Shown: positions 12,242-23,174 of the stretch, piece after piece | Layout of the letters: the number at the start of each line of letters is the position of its first letter | Numbering within the stretch: the first letter of the stretch is position 1 | NCBI GenBank assembly: GCA_032358165.1 | Contig: JAALGY010000042.1 | Location: forward strand, 992,001 to 1,056,000 | Direction of reading: 5' to 3' | DNA: 64,000 nt | DNA from: Diplosphaera chodatii | Taxonomy: Eukaryota > Chlorophyta > Trebouxiophyceae > Prasiolales > Stichococcaceae | Made by a program: the position numbers and the translations under genes | The notes under the pieces: model-generated | The model's input: the letters and a program-made list of their open reading frames with translations, nothing else | Told to the model about the DNA's origin: nothing | The model's database searches: none

Positions 12242-14650
12242 TCATGCCATCACACCAGGCTGGCTGCAGCTCTTCTCGGCTGGCGCTGCTGGGCCTGCGG
12301 TGGCTGGGCTGGCGATCGGGGTGGGCGGCATGACGTTTTCTTTGCCGGCTGCCTGCCCGCTGCCCTTTGACGGGTTGGCAGTGGTGATGCTGCTGTCAGC
12401 GCGACCGCCTTCGATGCCGGCACCCGTGCGCTCCTGGCTGCACTCCTGGCTGTGGCTCTGGCTGCGGCTGCTGGCTCGGCTTTGGCTGGGATCACGCCTG
12501 GGGCTGGGGCTGGGGCTGCGGCGCCGACTGCCGTGTCGACTGCGGCGGCTGCGGCTGCGCCTGGGGCTGGGGCTGGGGCTGTGGCGCCGACTGCCGTGCC
12601 GGTGGCGGCGGCTGCAGCTGCGCCTGGGGCTGGGGCGTCGACCGCCGTGCCGGTGGCGATGGCTGCGGCTGCGGCTGGGGCTGCGGCTGGGGCTGGGGCT
12701 GTCCCGGCTGCTGCGCCGCCGGCTGCGATACCGAGTGCGCCTGCTGGTGCTGGGGCTGCGGCTGGGGCTGCGGCTATCACGCTTCTGCTTCTTGCCCCTG
12801 CCACCACCCTGCAGTGTCAAGCATGCAGCAGCTAGAACGATGTGCAGGTAGTCCTCCACAGCTTTCCACTCCCATGGTGCTGCATGCATGCAGGACAGGT
12901 AGCTGTCAAGCTTGCGCGCGGCTTCAAGTTGCCGGCAGGGCTCCGCACGCCATACAGCTTGTGGTAAGGTTCACAGCACCTGCAGACGGTTGCGGTGGAC
13001 GTTCACAGTGCGGATGTGGCGCGCTGCCGCCTTGCGAATCGGCTCCACCAATTTTGGTGGCGGGATGCTCACAGAGCGCCACTCCTCATCATCCCCCTGC
13101 AGACCACCACGAGGGTGCACAGCTCAGCCTCACGGTGCTAAGGACACGCTGAAAAAAACTGCTGCAAGCTGTTGTACTGCCTCCGCACGGCAGGCACCCG
13201 AGGCAGCCATGTAGCATTCACTAATATAAGTGCAAGCAGATCTTCGAATATTCACTAAAATGATACGCACAGTAGACACTGCCCACTGCGCGATGAGGTC
13301 CCAAAGCCGTGCCGACCGCAGCTCGGGGCGCTTGTGGCAGATCTTGAGTGCAGCTGAGAGCGCCTGCAGCACATCATAAGGCGCTGCTTTGCTACAACAT
13401 GCATGCAAGCGACGTCACTGGCCAGCAACCAAGTGCAGCCGAAATGCCCAGTCACATGCTGAAAATGCCACCCTCTTACCTTCCCATCAGAGTCACCTAC
13501 GGCCCACAGCGCTGCCAGCTGCTCGTCCTCCTCCTCTGATTCCAGCTCGGCCTCGGGCGTGCTGTACAGCTCGCTGACAGCCGCCATGGGCACCAGGCCG
13601 CCCCTGCTGGCCTTGGTCGAGCCCAGCGGTGCTGCTGGCTTCTTCGCCTTAGCGCTGCCTCCGGCAGCAGGGGCGCTGCGTGCCTTTGGTGGGCGGCCCA
13701 CCCGGCTGCCGCCGCCGCCGCCGCCAGGCGCTGCCGCCTCCGTCGTAAGCTGACGGGGGAGCAGCAGCAGCAGGCGCAGCTCCGCCTTGCGGCGGCTGCT
13801 GCTGCTGCCGGCGGTGCGCTCGATGGCACGGTCGAAGTCTGCCTGACTCGCCACAAGAAAGCGGTCCTGGCCCACCTGCTGCTGCATGCAGCTGACGTCG
13901 TGGTTCGCCAGGGCTGGGTGATGCTGCACCAGCCCCATGCATGAGCTCCCCGTAGTCAAAGATGCCATTCGCGCTGGCCACAAGCCGGAAGTCGACAGCT
14001 ACCCAGTCCTTGGTAGCCTGGACGCCGTGGGTCTCCATGCGCACGATCACGGTGAGGTCCTCGTGCTGCTGCGGCTGCGGTGGGCGGTGTTGTGGCTGTT
14101 GCTGCAACTGGGCCTGCTGCGACTGCTGTGCCAGTGCCTGCTGCAGCTGAAGCACCTTTGCTCGCATGGCAGCGAGCTCGCCCGCTGGCTGCTGCACCAG
14201 CTCCTCCCGATGCGCCTGGCTGCAGACTGCTGCACCGCTGCCATCCAGCCCAGTGGGCGTCGTCGCTGGCACCACTGGCGGCAGCTGCGGCGCCGGCGCT
14301 GATGGCTGCACAACGCCAAGTCGCTGCATCAGCTGCTGACACGGTAGGCAGGCCTTGTGGTGCCTGCCGATGCCGTTCGCATGGGACTCCTTTGTGCAGC
14401 CTGTGCACAGCCTCTTAGCAGGCTTGCTGGCGGGGCGCCGCAGGCGCGATGGTGCTGGTACATACTGCGCACTGGTCAGCTGGCCTGCGGCTGCCTGGCC
14501 TGCTGCAGCATCCTCTGCCCAATACGCTTCTGTGTCTGCATCATTGCCTGCGAAGTGCGCGTCAAAATTGAAGCTTGCACCTTGGCCCACGGCTGCGAGC
14601 ACCTGATCGACGTACCTGCCAGCCCCGTCAAGGTGCGCTTCAGCACTCAT
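12242..14650 (-). pseudogene. Transposon accessory gene: Cys/His cluster, PB1-like, AT-hook, RS domain
   Basis: I do not recognise this as a known family. Three exons join in phase: 14650-13480, 13363-13271 and 13096-12242. In order the protein shows an Ala/Gly-rich start; a Cys/His cluster (CTGCTKESHANGIGRHHKAC with LPCQQL after it); a Gln-rich coiled coil; and a segment ending GQDRFLVASQADFDRAIER, which resembles the end of a PB1 interaction domain. Next come an AT-hook (RVGRPPK), an acidic stretch, SIPPPKLVEPIRKAAARHIR, and a long Arg/Ser tail (about 12400-12830) ending SQPGVMA. Damage: one extra base near 13935-13945 (exon 1 is 1,171 nt) and an in-frame TGA at 12973-12971. Restored length would be about 705 aa. 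It probably binds DNA or transposase; that is inferred only from domains and position. Confidence 0.72.
12400..12800 (-). repeat. GC-rich minisatellite coding the RS tail
   Basis: Short units built on ctggggctggggctgcggc repeat on the plus strand; on the minus strand they code SRSPSRSPS-type repeats. The repeat also creates long Ala/Gly- or Leu/Arg-rich antisense frames that are not genes. Confidence 0.75.
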
Positions 14651-14686
14651 ATCTGCTCAAGGTGCGCTTCAGCACTCATATTTGCT
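14629..14686. repeat. 29-bp tandem duplication over the accessory-gene start codon
   Basis: Two adjacent 29-bp copies beginning caaggtgcgcttcagcactc (14629-14657 and 14658-14686) differ by one base. Each holds the same ATG context on the minus strand. The downstream ATG (14650) opens the long frame. The upstream ATG (14679) is out of frame and ends after 10 codons. Confidence 0.9.
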
Positions 14687-14804
14687 CAGAGGTCAGGGGC
14701 TGGGAACTGCCGGGCTTGCAAGCTGAGAGTGACAAGAGAGTCGGGAACGTTTCGGGGAACCGTCCCGTTCACGGACGTTCGGACGTTCGGAACGTCCCGA
14801 TCGC

Positions 14805-14851
14805 CCCGATTGGACGTTTTCGGACTGTACAAATGAACCTGGAACTAGCAA
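14805..14851 (-). repeat. Right terminal inverted repeat (47 bp)
   Basis: Reverse complement of the left repeat with one mismatch, followed by TA at 14852-14853. Just inside (14771-14800) are two head-to-tail copies of the subterminal cggacgtt motif also found at the left end. Confidence 0.92.
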
Positions 14852-15154
14852 TAACTCGTGCATCAAGCCCTGATTGACCTATACATCGTCGTCGCGATCA
14901 AGGTCCAAGATCTCAGTGTCGTGTACCCAACAACTGGCAGCTGATCCACGTCAGATCTAGATGAACGCTCAGGGTGCACCGCACTACTTTGTCGGCACTA
15001 CCTTGTGTACCACCAGATGAGGCGCATGTTTGCTACTAACACTCGGCTCAGGACTGTTTGACACGCATCGCACGTGAGGGACTGCTCCAGTTTGCCGGCT
15101 TGCGAGCGGCGGTCGTCAAACCGCCAACCTTTCACGCTACGCTCGCTTAGCACA
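14852..15154. other. Right flank of the transposon; promoter side of S2
   Basis: About 300 bp between the TA duplication and the S2 start codon. The first part may be the displaced 3' end of the LINE and the rest should hold the S2 promoter. No gene is seen. Confidence 0.4.
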
Positions 15155-17937
15155 ATGAACTATAGCGTTGGCATGCGTGAAGTTCTGATGTGCTGTGGCC
15201 TGATGCTGGCTGGCCTCACGTCGGCAAGTGCGGCAGCGGTCACGCGCGGTGACCTGATGCTTTCGTCACGAGGCGGGGTAGACGGGTGCCAAATGCAGGT
15301 GAACGCCGTCCCAGACATCACCCGGCGCATCAACATTGTCATAGAAGCATCACAAACCCGACGTGCCGTCTCTGCCTCGCTCAACATGCATGGCTGGCAC
15401 GACTGCTATTTCGTGCAAACCCCCTGATAGCAAGCAAGTCCGTGTTTCGAAGGATCAAACCACACTTCTGACGGCCCATACTCCTGTGCTTGCGATGCAG
15501 TTTATCGGTCCGACAGTCAAGCTGAAAGCTGCATTCAAGTTGAAGGATTACAACGTTGTGTGGGGGCGTGCCATCTCCCAAGACGGCAGGTGGGACCATG
15601 GTCGGTGCACACCTGTTATGCTTCTTGCTTCATGCACGCCCATGGTATGCCGAGGTGTCAAGCGAACGTGTGAACCTGTGTTTTGGTTGCGTTTCACAGC
15701 TTTGCTGTGCGCCAAGCTACATACCTGCGGTTCCACGATTGCGCCAGCTTGCTGATGAAGACATGTTTCGGTTGCAACAAGCTGCTAGACATCCTGCACG
15801 CTTTCTTGCTGCAGGTATGCTGTTGTCGGGTGTTCCTTGGAGGGCCAAGAGTCAATCACGCAAGGTCGACCCAAGGTCCCGTTACAGCTCGTGATCTTGC
15901 AGCTTACAACTGGATCCTCTCCCAAGGTGCACAATGTCATACTTTCGTGCTCATGCCGCTTTCAAGCCATGACGACCTTTGCCTGACGTGCATGGCACAG
16001 CTTGTGAGAAGGAGTAGTATGTGAAAACATAAGAATTGCAGCACCGTCCAGGTCATTGGCACAAGAACGCTGCAAGGCATCAACAATCCTACAAATGGCA
16101 GAAATTGTCACCCCGCCGATGGCCGCATACACCAGCCTTTGACGCCAGACCACTTGGCTTAAGGAGCACCGTGTTGCCCAATGGTGGAGGTGCAGGTAGG
16201 CATGTCGTGTGCCAAACAGCTCATTCTACTTGAGACGTATGTTTGCCTTGTAACTACCTTTAGGACCCAACCACGGTTGCAACATGTTTTCGATAGTGCA
16301 TACCAACCACAAGCAAGTAGTTAGCTACGGTGAAATGCCTCTGCAACAATAAATGTGTGTCCACTCATTTGATCTCGTTTTGCTTCATGCGCTTTAGTAC
16401 TTGACGTCTACATCAGCATCCACTGCCCGCCACTGAAATTTGCAGACGCTTGTAGGCGTGTTGGCTTATACGATGGCACCTCCGCCGTCCAACGCTGGTG
16501 AGGAAATGCAGCAAGCCTGATGAAAGTGCAACACTCGCCCTCACAACATATTTTATGAACATGTGCATTGCTCCTTGGCAAGTGATTGTTGTGGTTGAGA
16601 GATATTCTGCCCAAGGGTTCGTTTTGCTAAGGTGCCGAAGATGCACAATGCAAGGCTCGGACGTGCCAACCGTGATTTCATGAGAGACGCAGGACGGTGA
16701 CTCACATGAAGTTCAAGACCCTTGGGAATCTTGCAACAGGCGAGCGGGCTGTCTTTCCTGATAGAGTCACGGTGAGCAAACCAAGTCATGACCATAAATC
16801 ATATGCATGTGGTGAGGAGCGTGTATGTAATAGATGAATGGCATCATGCTCATTGCTTGGGTCATTGGTGTACAGTGTGGTGCAACCGGCTTGGCCATGA
16901 CGGTGACCGCAGATGGCCAGGCATATGCAAGCTTTGCCTTCAATGCTGCTAAGGTGGGTGTCAAATTACAACATGTTGATATGGCACTGTCATAGGTATC
17001 AACCAAATGTGCAATCTGCACAACCTTGTGCGGCAATTGTGGGAGGTGCAATGATGGGCGCCAAGCCCACGTGAATATTTGGCTATTGCAATTGAACGAC
17101 TTGTAGGCGGAATTTTTCGATACAATTGGCGTGTATAAGGTGCAGCGCAGCATCCGGGGTGGTGCAATATTGGTTCCTACATGGAGATTCAAGGTGTAAG
17201 TCTTATTGACACATTGCTCTTCATTGCACTTGCTGAACAAGCACAGCAGCAAACCTTGATGGCATTTCGAGATTTGCAATTCTGAAGAATTTGCTCGGAT
17301 TTGGCTTTACGTTTTGCTCAACTCTCAAGCTACGATGTTGTAGATCGGATCAAGTAGGGTCTTGACGTTCTTACCCACCGGGCCCAGCAGCGGCTGCGGC
17401 ATAGCAAGGCAGGGCAATAGAAAGGATGGCAAGGAAATGACCAAGGTCAGCAACTGCTTGATTGTCATAAGTTATATACCCCGAGGCTTGAGAGCCTCTC
17501 AACCCCGTGCATGCATGATGTTCTTCGCCGTTGAGCGGAGCGCTTGAGTACACTATTTTGGCAGGTGTACCTCTTTGCAAGGGGCAGAGCGCCATATGTT
17601 GGTGGTCTCGGCACGGCGCGGGATTTCTTTCCTTACTTTGATGGCCGATTCTACGACGACCTCGATTGCAAGGTGCTAAAAGACAATACACGATGCTCAC
17701 CTGATCATGCAGGACATGCACACACAAGCATGCACGTACAACATACATAATCGCATTTGGGTATAGGGAGCTATAGCATATGCCACCGTGGCGATTGGCG
17801 ACTATGACGACCAGCGTGGACCCATTGCCTATGACGGTCTTCTCAAGATCACTAGTGGGGAGCTGCAAAAGGGTGCTAGTGGGCGGCTGCTCTTTAACAT
17901 ATCGTTAGCAGTTCCGCACATTTCTATCATCCCTTGA
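15155..17937 (+). pseudogene. S2: secreted family protein, 11-exon copy with frame damage
   Basis: Same family as S1, S3 and S4. Exons: 15155-15298 (signal peptide and TRGDLMLSSRGG), 15501-15589 (VWGRAISQDG), 15815-15926, 16052-16194, 16398-16497 (LDVYISIHCPP), 16693-16771, 16876-16953 (LAMTVTADGQAYASFAF), 17107-17193, about 17358-17445, 17566-17669 (VYLFARGRAPYVGG), 17767-17937 (ending HISIIP). Exons 1 and 2 have the same lengths as in S4. Exon 4 is 143 nt where the phase needs one base more or less: it reads into TAA, while the conserved block LGLRSTVLPNGGG lies in another frame. Exon 9 (FLPTGPSSGCG) is also out of phase. It is therefore a decaying gene, unless the two slips are assembly errors. 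Confidence 0.78.
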
Positions 17938-18382
17938 TCATCACAGTCGTGTGCGCTTTATACCGGCTGGAGTCACAGCAGTTTGTTGTTGCAGCATTGG
18001 CATCAGGTCTTTTGCGGTTTTATAGGGCTCCAGATTTTGATGCATACTCTAACAGACGCAAGCAGTCTTCGTTGGCTGCAACTTTTTGTCATCAGGTCCC
18101 TGCATCTCCCGTTTGTCATTGTAAAATGAAGCCGCGCATGGCTGTTACTTAGCAATGGCAATGCTGATACAATGGGCACCAGAGCTGCTTGTTGTTGCCC
18201 AAGTGTTGAAGACCATATGACGCTTGCTTGCACTGTCACGAAGGCAGCAGCAGTCATGCAGTGCTGCGCATAATGCCTTCAACCGTTATGCCAGGGTGAG
18301 AGCTCGAGTACCCTACATTGGACCCTGTGTCCAATGTCGATCAAGCGGTGACCTGCTCGTGTCACCACAGCTTGCCAGCAAC
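17938..18382. other. Spacer between S2 and S2b
   Basis: No coding block of the family can be matched here, and no other gene is visible. Confidence 0.4.
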
Positions 18383-19284
18383 ATGTGTGCAACGGGGCAG
18401 TGGCCGATATATACAGCAACCACCTATGTGTTCGCCTGCAGGAGGGTGATCTGAACACAGTCAGCGTGTATGAGGTGCGGCGCAGCCCAAAGGGGACCAT
18501 GCGGTCGGTCCCACCTGGAAGTTCAAGGCATGTCGCGTCCAGCGCAAGCTTGCTGTGCTAAAGAGTCATGTGCACCATCTGCATCTCGATACACCCGATG
18601 CAGGGCATCAGTCGTAGTGGGCAACAAGCAGCTGAAGTGCTCGGCTCACTGCTCGCACTCTTGCGTTGCGTTGCAGCAGACTGATAAAACTGGCCTTGGG
18701 CAGTTCGTACCCACTGGACCAGTCACAGGCTGCGGGTTAGCCACCAACTCGAAGGGTATCACAAGGGTCAGCCATGCAACAAACTGGGCATCTATGCGCA
18801 TGCACAAATAAGACTGCTGCGATCTGGGTCATGTCAGCTTGTATCAACCAGAGGCTGTGCACTGAAGTCGCATTGTTGTATGCACAAGCGCAGGTCTACT
18901 CATTTGACAAAGGTCAGGCGCCACATGGTGGCGGCTTTGGCCTGAAATACCTTGACAACCTCCCTGGCCCGCAAGCCATTGGCACTTATATATGGCGGCA
19001 TCGACTGCAGGGTACGTTCAACAAGCAACGCAGCCGGCAGGTTCCTTTCGGAGCAGTCCCTTGCATACAGGCTATCATCAGCATACATGGGCCATGACGG
19101 CTCTTGTTGTCAGTTGTAGGGGACTGAAGTGTATGCGACACTAGGCAAAGCGGGCGAATACATCGGTACCGACAAGTTGAAGAGTGTACAAAAGGTGTCT
19201 AACAGGGACCTCAGAAAGGGTGCCACAGGGCGTGTGGTCTTCAGGACTTCAAGGTCAATCTCGCGCATAGCGATCATCCCATGA
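18383..19284 (+). pseudogene. S2b: 3' fragment of a further secreted-family gene
   Basis: Only the last family exons are present. They are a decayed trace of exon 7 (about 18383-18436), VSVYEVRRSPKGT from 18442, TDKTGLGQFVPTGPVTGCGL (about 18682-18768), VYSFDKGQAPHGGGFGL (about 18894-19013), and a final exon from 19119 with RKGATGRVVFRTS, ending IAIIP and TGA at 19284. The block expected to end PTWKFK is shifted by one missing base near 18518. No signal-peptide exon is found upstream, so this is a truncated relic of an old tandem duplication. Confidence 0.75.
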
Positions 19285-20193
19285 CCCAGCGGAGGTGAAA
19301 CATTACGTCAGCCAGCCAGCAGCGGATGAAAGAGTGGTCTGTGTGTTCATGGTTCATTGGTGTTATCCTGCGCTTCAGATGCCTACAGCACAATGCGAGG
19401 GATTTGCAACAACGTGCCGATTTAGCACTTACATGCCGCCAGCATCGATGCGGAGCCAGGTTCAAGACAGACGTTGCAAGCGATGCAGGCAGCGTTTCGT
19501 TGGTTGCACCTTCTCATCAGGTGTCAGCAGCTCCCTTTCATCTATGTGCATGCAGCAGCTGTACCTTGCGGCACTGCCAATGAAAATAAACGTAACGGTC
19601 GGTGCTATGAAGCGTTGCTGTTGGCTTGATAAGTTTGAAACACATTGTGATACCTGCCACACAACGTCACGAGGGCAGCGGCATCAACCGCCCCAACTGT
19701 TCTCACATGTTGTCATCATCCCCGCCTCCCCAATTCGTCCAGCTGCTGGCCATGGCCGCTGAAGATGCGCTACACGTTTTTGTTCGCCACCCTGGCAGCC
19801 AGCCCAGCAGGAGCTGCCGGCGTCCCTGCTATCCAACCGCCACTTGCCGCTCAGGCATCACTGCTGCGGCTTATGGATGAATTGCACCCTGTAGCATGAG
19901 CCCAGCAGAGCCAGCGTCCTTGGGTTGCGCCTCGGGAGAGGCCGCACCAGCGCCTAGTGTCCCGCTATTGAGCGCAGGGCTTAGCAACTGCTCCACAAAA
20001 GGGGCTCAGCTCGCTGCGGTGCTGTGGCGGGGACTTACGGCTGATGTAAAATCTGCGGTTAGTGCATTTTCTAGACAGGAACGGCAACAGTGCCAGCACA
20101 GCTGCATGAACAGTTGCATGTCTGCATGCTCTTGTCTGTGTTGTGTTACCATTTGCTTTGACCTGAGCGGAGGCATCAAAACTTCGTGCATGA
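19285..20193. other. Intergenic, duplicated spacer
   Basis: Non-coding sequence between two converging genes. The part from about 19750 on resembles about 26360-26800 next to the second WDR55 copy, for example around ggcagccagcccag and gattgcatgtctgca-like stretches. The duplicated segment therefore includes this spacer. Confidence 0.55.
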
Positions 20194-22812
20194 CTAGAGG
20201 TCTGCAAAGAATGAGGAACTGGGGGCACTGCCGCGGCCGGCGCTGATTCGATGCACGCCCTTGTTACGTGACATGCCCTTCTTACGCCTGCGCTTGGGCC
20301 CCGCATCGCTATCCGAGTCGTCGTCCGAGGCTCCCGTTTGCGGCGCTGCAACTGGCTGCTCGGCATCGCCATTGGCAGCCTGCGTCCAGTGCAGCTGCAT
20401 GTTAAAATGCGCACCACAGAAGTGCAACCTGACCTGGTTAATACGGTGTATACTGTACTTGTGATGCGGACCTCTGTCTCGTTGAAAGCTACATCGATAT
20501 TGCAGATGCACGCAGACGCTGCAGCAGAACCACAGGCGGGGTTTCTTCTGCTGAACACAGCAGCACCTGCGTACCTGCGCATCCGTCACAGCATCCTCAG
20601 CGGGTGACGCCACTATTACTACCTCTGCATTGTCTTCGCTGCCATCCTCCGCCAGATCCCACAGCCGCACCTATCAGACAGCACACCTCACATGGTACCA
20701 ATGTAAACGTGGTGCAGATGTGTTGCAGCAAGCTCGTGGTGGATCAATGTGCCGGTCGTGTTCAAAGTTCCTGGCCAGAGGTGGCAGCTGCAGCCCATCT
20801 GCAGTAGATCGCAGGCGCTCTGCCTTGGCTGCTTGGGAAGTGCAAATTCAACTCCAGGGCGGGCCTCCCACCGTGTCATCCAGGCCGGCGGACGCCAGCA
20901 GCTGCCGCTGCGCGAAGTACGCCAGCGCCTGCACTGGGTCCCCCTCCCCATCGCCACCACCCCTGCCGTGGCTGCCCAGGACGCCCAGCATGCGGTTCGG
21001 CTGCGCAAGTGTGACACAAAGACCTCACGGGCCAGACGTGTCTGGTGTGCTTGCCCATATTCAGGCTCTGCAAGGCGGTCTCTGAAAGGCGGTCTCCTGG
21101 GACTTCAGCAGGGCAGTAAGCGTGTGGCGGTGTGAGCCAGTGCAACTGCAGGCGTCCCAGCGCACCTGGATGGTCATCAGGCGGATGATGCCGTCCGCCG
21201 CGCCGGTGGCAATGGTGTCGTCGTCGACTGCCACCATGCAGTCCACCGACGCTGGATGCCCTGCAGTGAAATATGATGCTCGCTCTCCAACCTGACGCAA
21301 ACTCGCACAACAGCCTGGTGTCGCCACTGCATGGCATCCGTGACGCTGCTGCAGCTCTGAAGACCGCAGCCCGAGGCAGCGGCCGGCTTGCCTGGGTAGC
21401 GGTCGCTGCAGTCGTTCCAGTAGCCCCAGCTGAAGATGTTGAGCACGCCGTCGGAGGCGCCCGCCGCCACCTTGCGCCCCCCCTTGAGCACCGCCACCCC
21501 CAGCAGCTCCTCCTCCGCATCATCCTCCGACCGCGCCCGCACCTGCAAGCCAAGAACTGTTCCATCTAGAAAATACCCACTGCTGCTACCGACATCAAGA
21601 TCTGTGTTGCACGAGGCAGTGTGCACAGGTGCTGCTGGTGCTGCTCAGTAGTATCAGCGCTCCTGTCCTTGCACACACACTTCACAAAACCGTTTGGTGA
21701 GCAGCACGCAAGTGCAGGTCATCGGCATACACCCACCTTGAGGGTGCGGGTGTCGTTAACGGACAGCGTGCCGTCGCCGCTGGTCGCCAGCAGCGCGCGC
21801 TCGGGCGCATGCGCCGCCATGTCCGAGATGTAGTCGGTGTGCGCCGCAAAGCTGCCGGCTGCCCCCGCCTGCCGCACGTCCCACAGCTGTATCCTGCCGT
21901 CGTCGTCGCCTGCACAGGCGAGAGCACCTCAGTTTGCATCTCCTCCGACTGCAACCTCCAGCGATTCCTTGCACATATGACAGCTGGGCATTACACGGAC
22001 TGCTGATACAAGCGGGCGCAGACCTCATGCAAGCACAGCATCGATGCAGCCTCTACATATGGCTGCAAAGCCAGAGGTATCAAATGCACTGCCAGTTGTG
22101 CCAAGCATGTCCCGCAATTGCAGCGGTGTCTCGCGACCACCCTCACCTGACGCGAGCACGGCGTCTGACACAAACAGCAGCCTGTCGATGCCGGAGACGT
22201 GGGCGTCTGCCTTGCGTGTGGTTTGAAAACCGCACGGCCCGTGCCGTCTCCTTGTATGTGCGCCTGTGCAGCAGCGTTCGGTCCTGCCCACCAGTCATCA
22301 TATCTGCGGGACATGGTCAAGCGGTCGTTGGCACAGTTGCACAAGGTAGTGGATCGCTTGTGCACCGCGAGTGCGACCTCGCGGTGGCGTGGACGCGTGC
22401 GCAGCGTTTGCATTCACCCGCAGGCAGCGGCCGAGTACAGGGGCTGCACAGACCTTGAGGCTGAGTGCCGGCGCCGCTGAGCCGGCGGCAGCATCGCATC
22501 TGTGGACGCACAGGCGGCCGGAGATCAGCGCTGCAGCCACTAAGGGCTCGTTGGGGTGCAGCGAGCAGGCCTGCAGCCGGTAAAGCTGAACAAGTGAAGG
22601 GTCGACTTTGCGGCAGGAAGTTGGGGCATGCAGCAACACTGCACTGAGTCTTGTCTTCTCAGACGTGCTACGTGCTGCTGCGTGGTAGCGTCATGCCCGT
22701 AAGTGTCTTGTAGCCCGAGGCCGACAGCGTGCCATTGTTCAGCAGCCGCACCATGGGCTGGGCATCATAGTGGATTGTAGTGGCACGGCAGCGCCGCCGG
22801 CACTGCCACCAG
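20194..22812 (-). pseudogene. WDR55: WDR55 copy A, broken
   Basis: Near-identical duplicate of the intact copy at 26800-29479, in the same exon order. Intact parts include SLHPNEPLVAAALISGRLCV, GIDRLLFVSDAVLASG, AAHTDYISDMAAHAPERALL, EEELLGVAVLKGGRKVAAGA, ATGAADGIIRLMTIQ, RLWDLAEDGSE and the C-terminal NKGVHRISAGRGSAPSSSFF. Two lesions stand out. The third coding exon lacks about 75 bp (near 22230), removing most of a WD repeat and shifting the frame. Where copy B starts with ATG, copy A reads ctggtggcag (near 22810), so the start codon is lost. A shortened protein cannot be excluded, but a working beta-propeller is unlikely. Confidence 0.82.
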
Positions 22813-23174
22813 TTCAAGTATAATCACGGGATGCGCCACCTTGCTTCTTAGACCGCACCGCCTTGTAAGTTTAGTTTGCCCGCCGTGGACTTCTGGACGA
22901 AATTCGTCCTCGCTGGCAGTATTGTAGTGGAGATCTTGGATCGTCAGAATCATGTGTCGTGTACCTGAACCTCCACACCCAAGCCCAGCCCACAACATTG
23001 CAGGCATCCTCGGACAGACGACTCAGAACGTGATTGCTCTCACGGATGCACAATTTCACACACCGCTCGACGGCAACAACCTCCAGCGGTGTGTGTACAC
23101 TGGTGTGCGCCAGCGTGTCGTGCGTGTTGTGTTTCGGTTCCGTGGTCCGAAACCTTGAATGCTTTTGATACGCC
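22813..23174. other. Divergent spacer, WDR55 copy A to S3
   Basis: About 360 bp that should contain the S3 promoter and the remnant promoter of the broken WDR55 copy. No other gene is visible. Confidence 0.4.

Larger units (their letters stand above)
10593..14851. mobile_element. Two-gene Tc1/mariner-type DNA transposon, 4,259 bp
   Basis: It is bounded by 47-bp inverted repeats (one mismatch) and flanked on both sides by TA (10591-10592 and 14852-14853), the Tc1/mariner target duplication. Inside are a DD34E transposase on the plus strand and a larger intron-containing accessory gene on the minus strand, convergent with about 460 bp between their stops. Each gene is out of frame by one base and the accessory gene also has one in-frame TGA, so this copy is probably non-autonomous now, assembly errors aside. 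Closing the TA gap joins the left flank (LINE tail) to the right flank, so the element probably landed in the LINE's 3' region. Confidence 0.85.

Noticed and set aside
12250..12835. Ala/Gly- and Leu/Arg-rich open frames on both strands
   Set aside because: They are other frames of the repeat that codes the RS tail; only the RS frame connects by in-phase exons to the rest of a protein.
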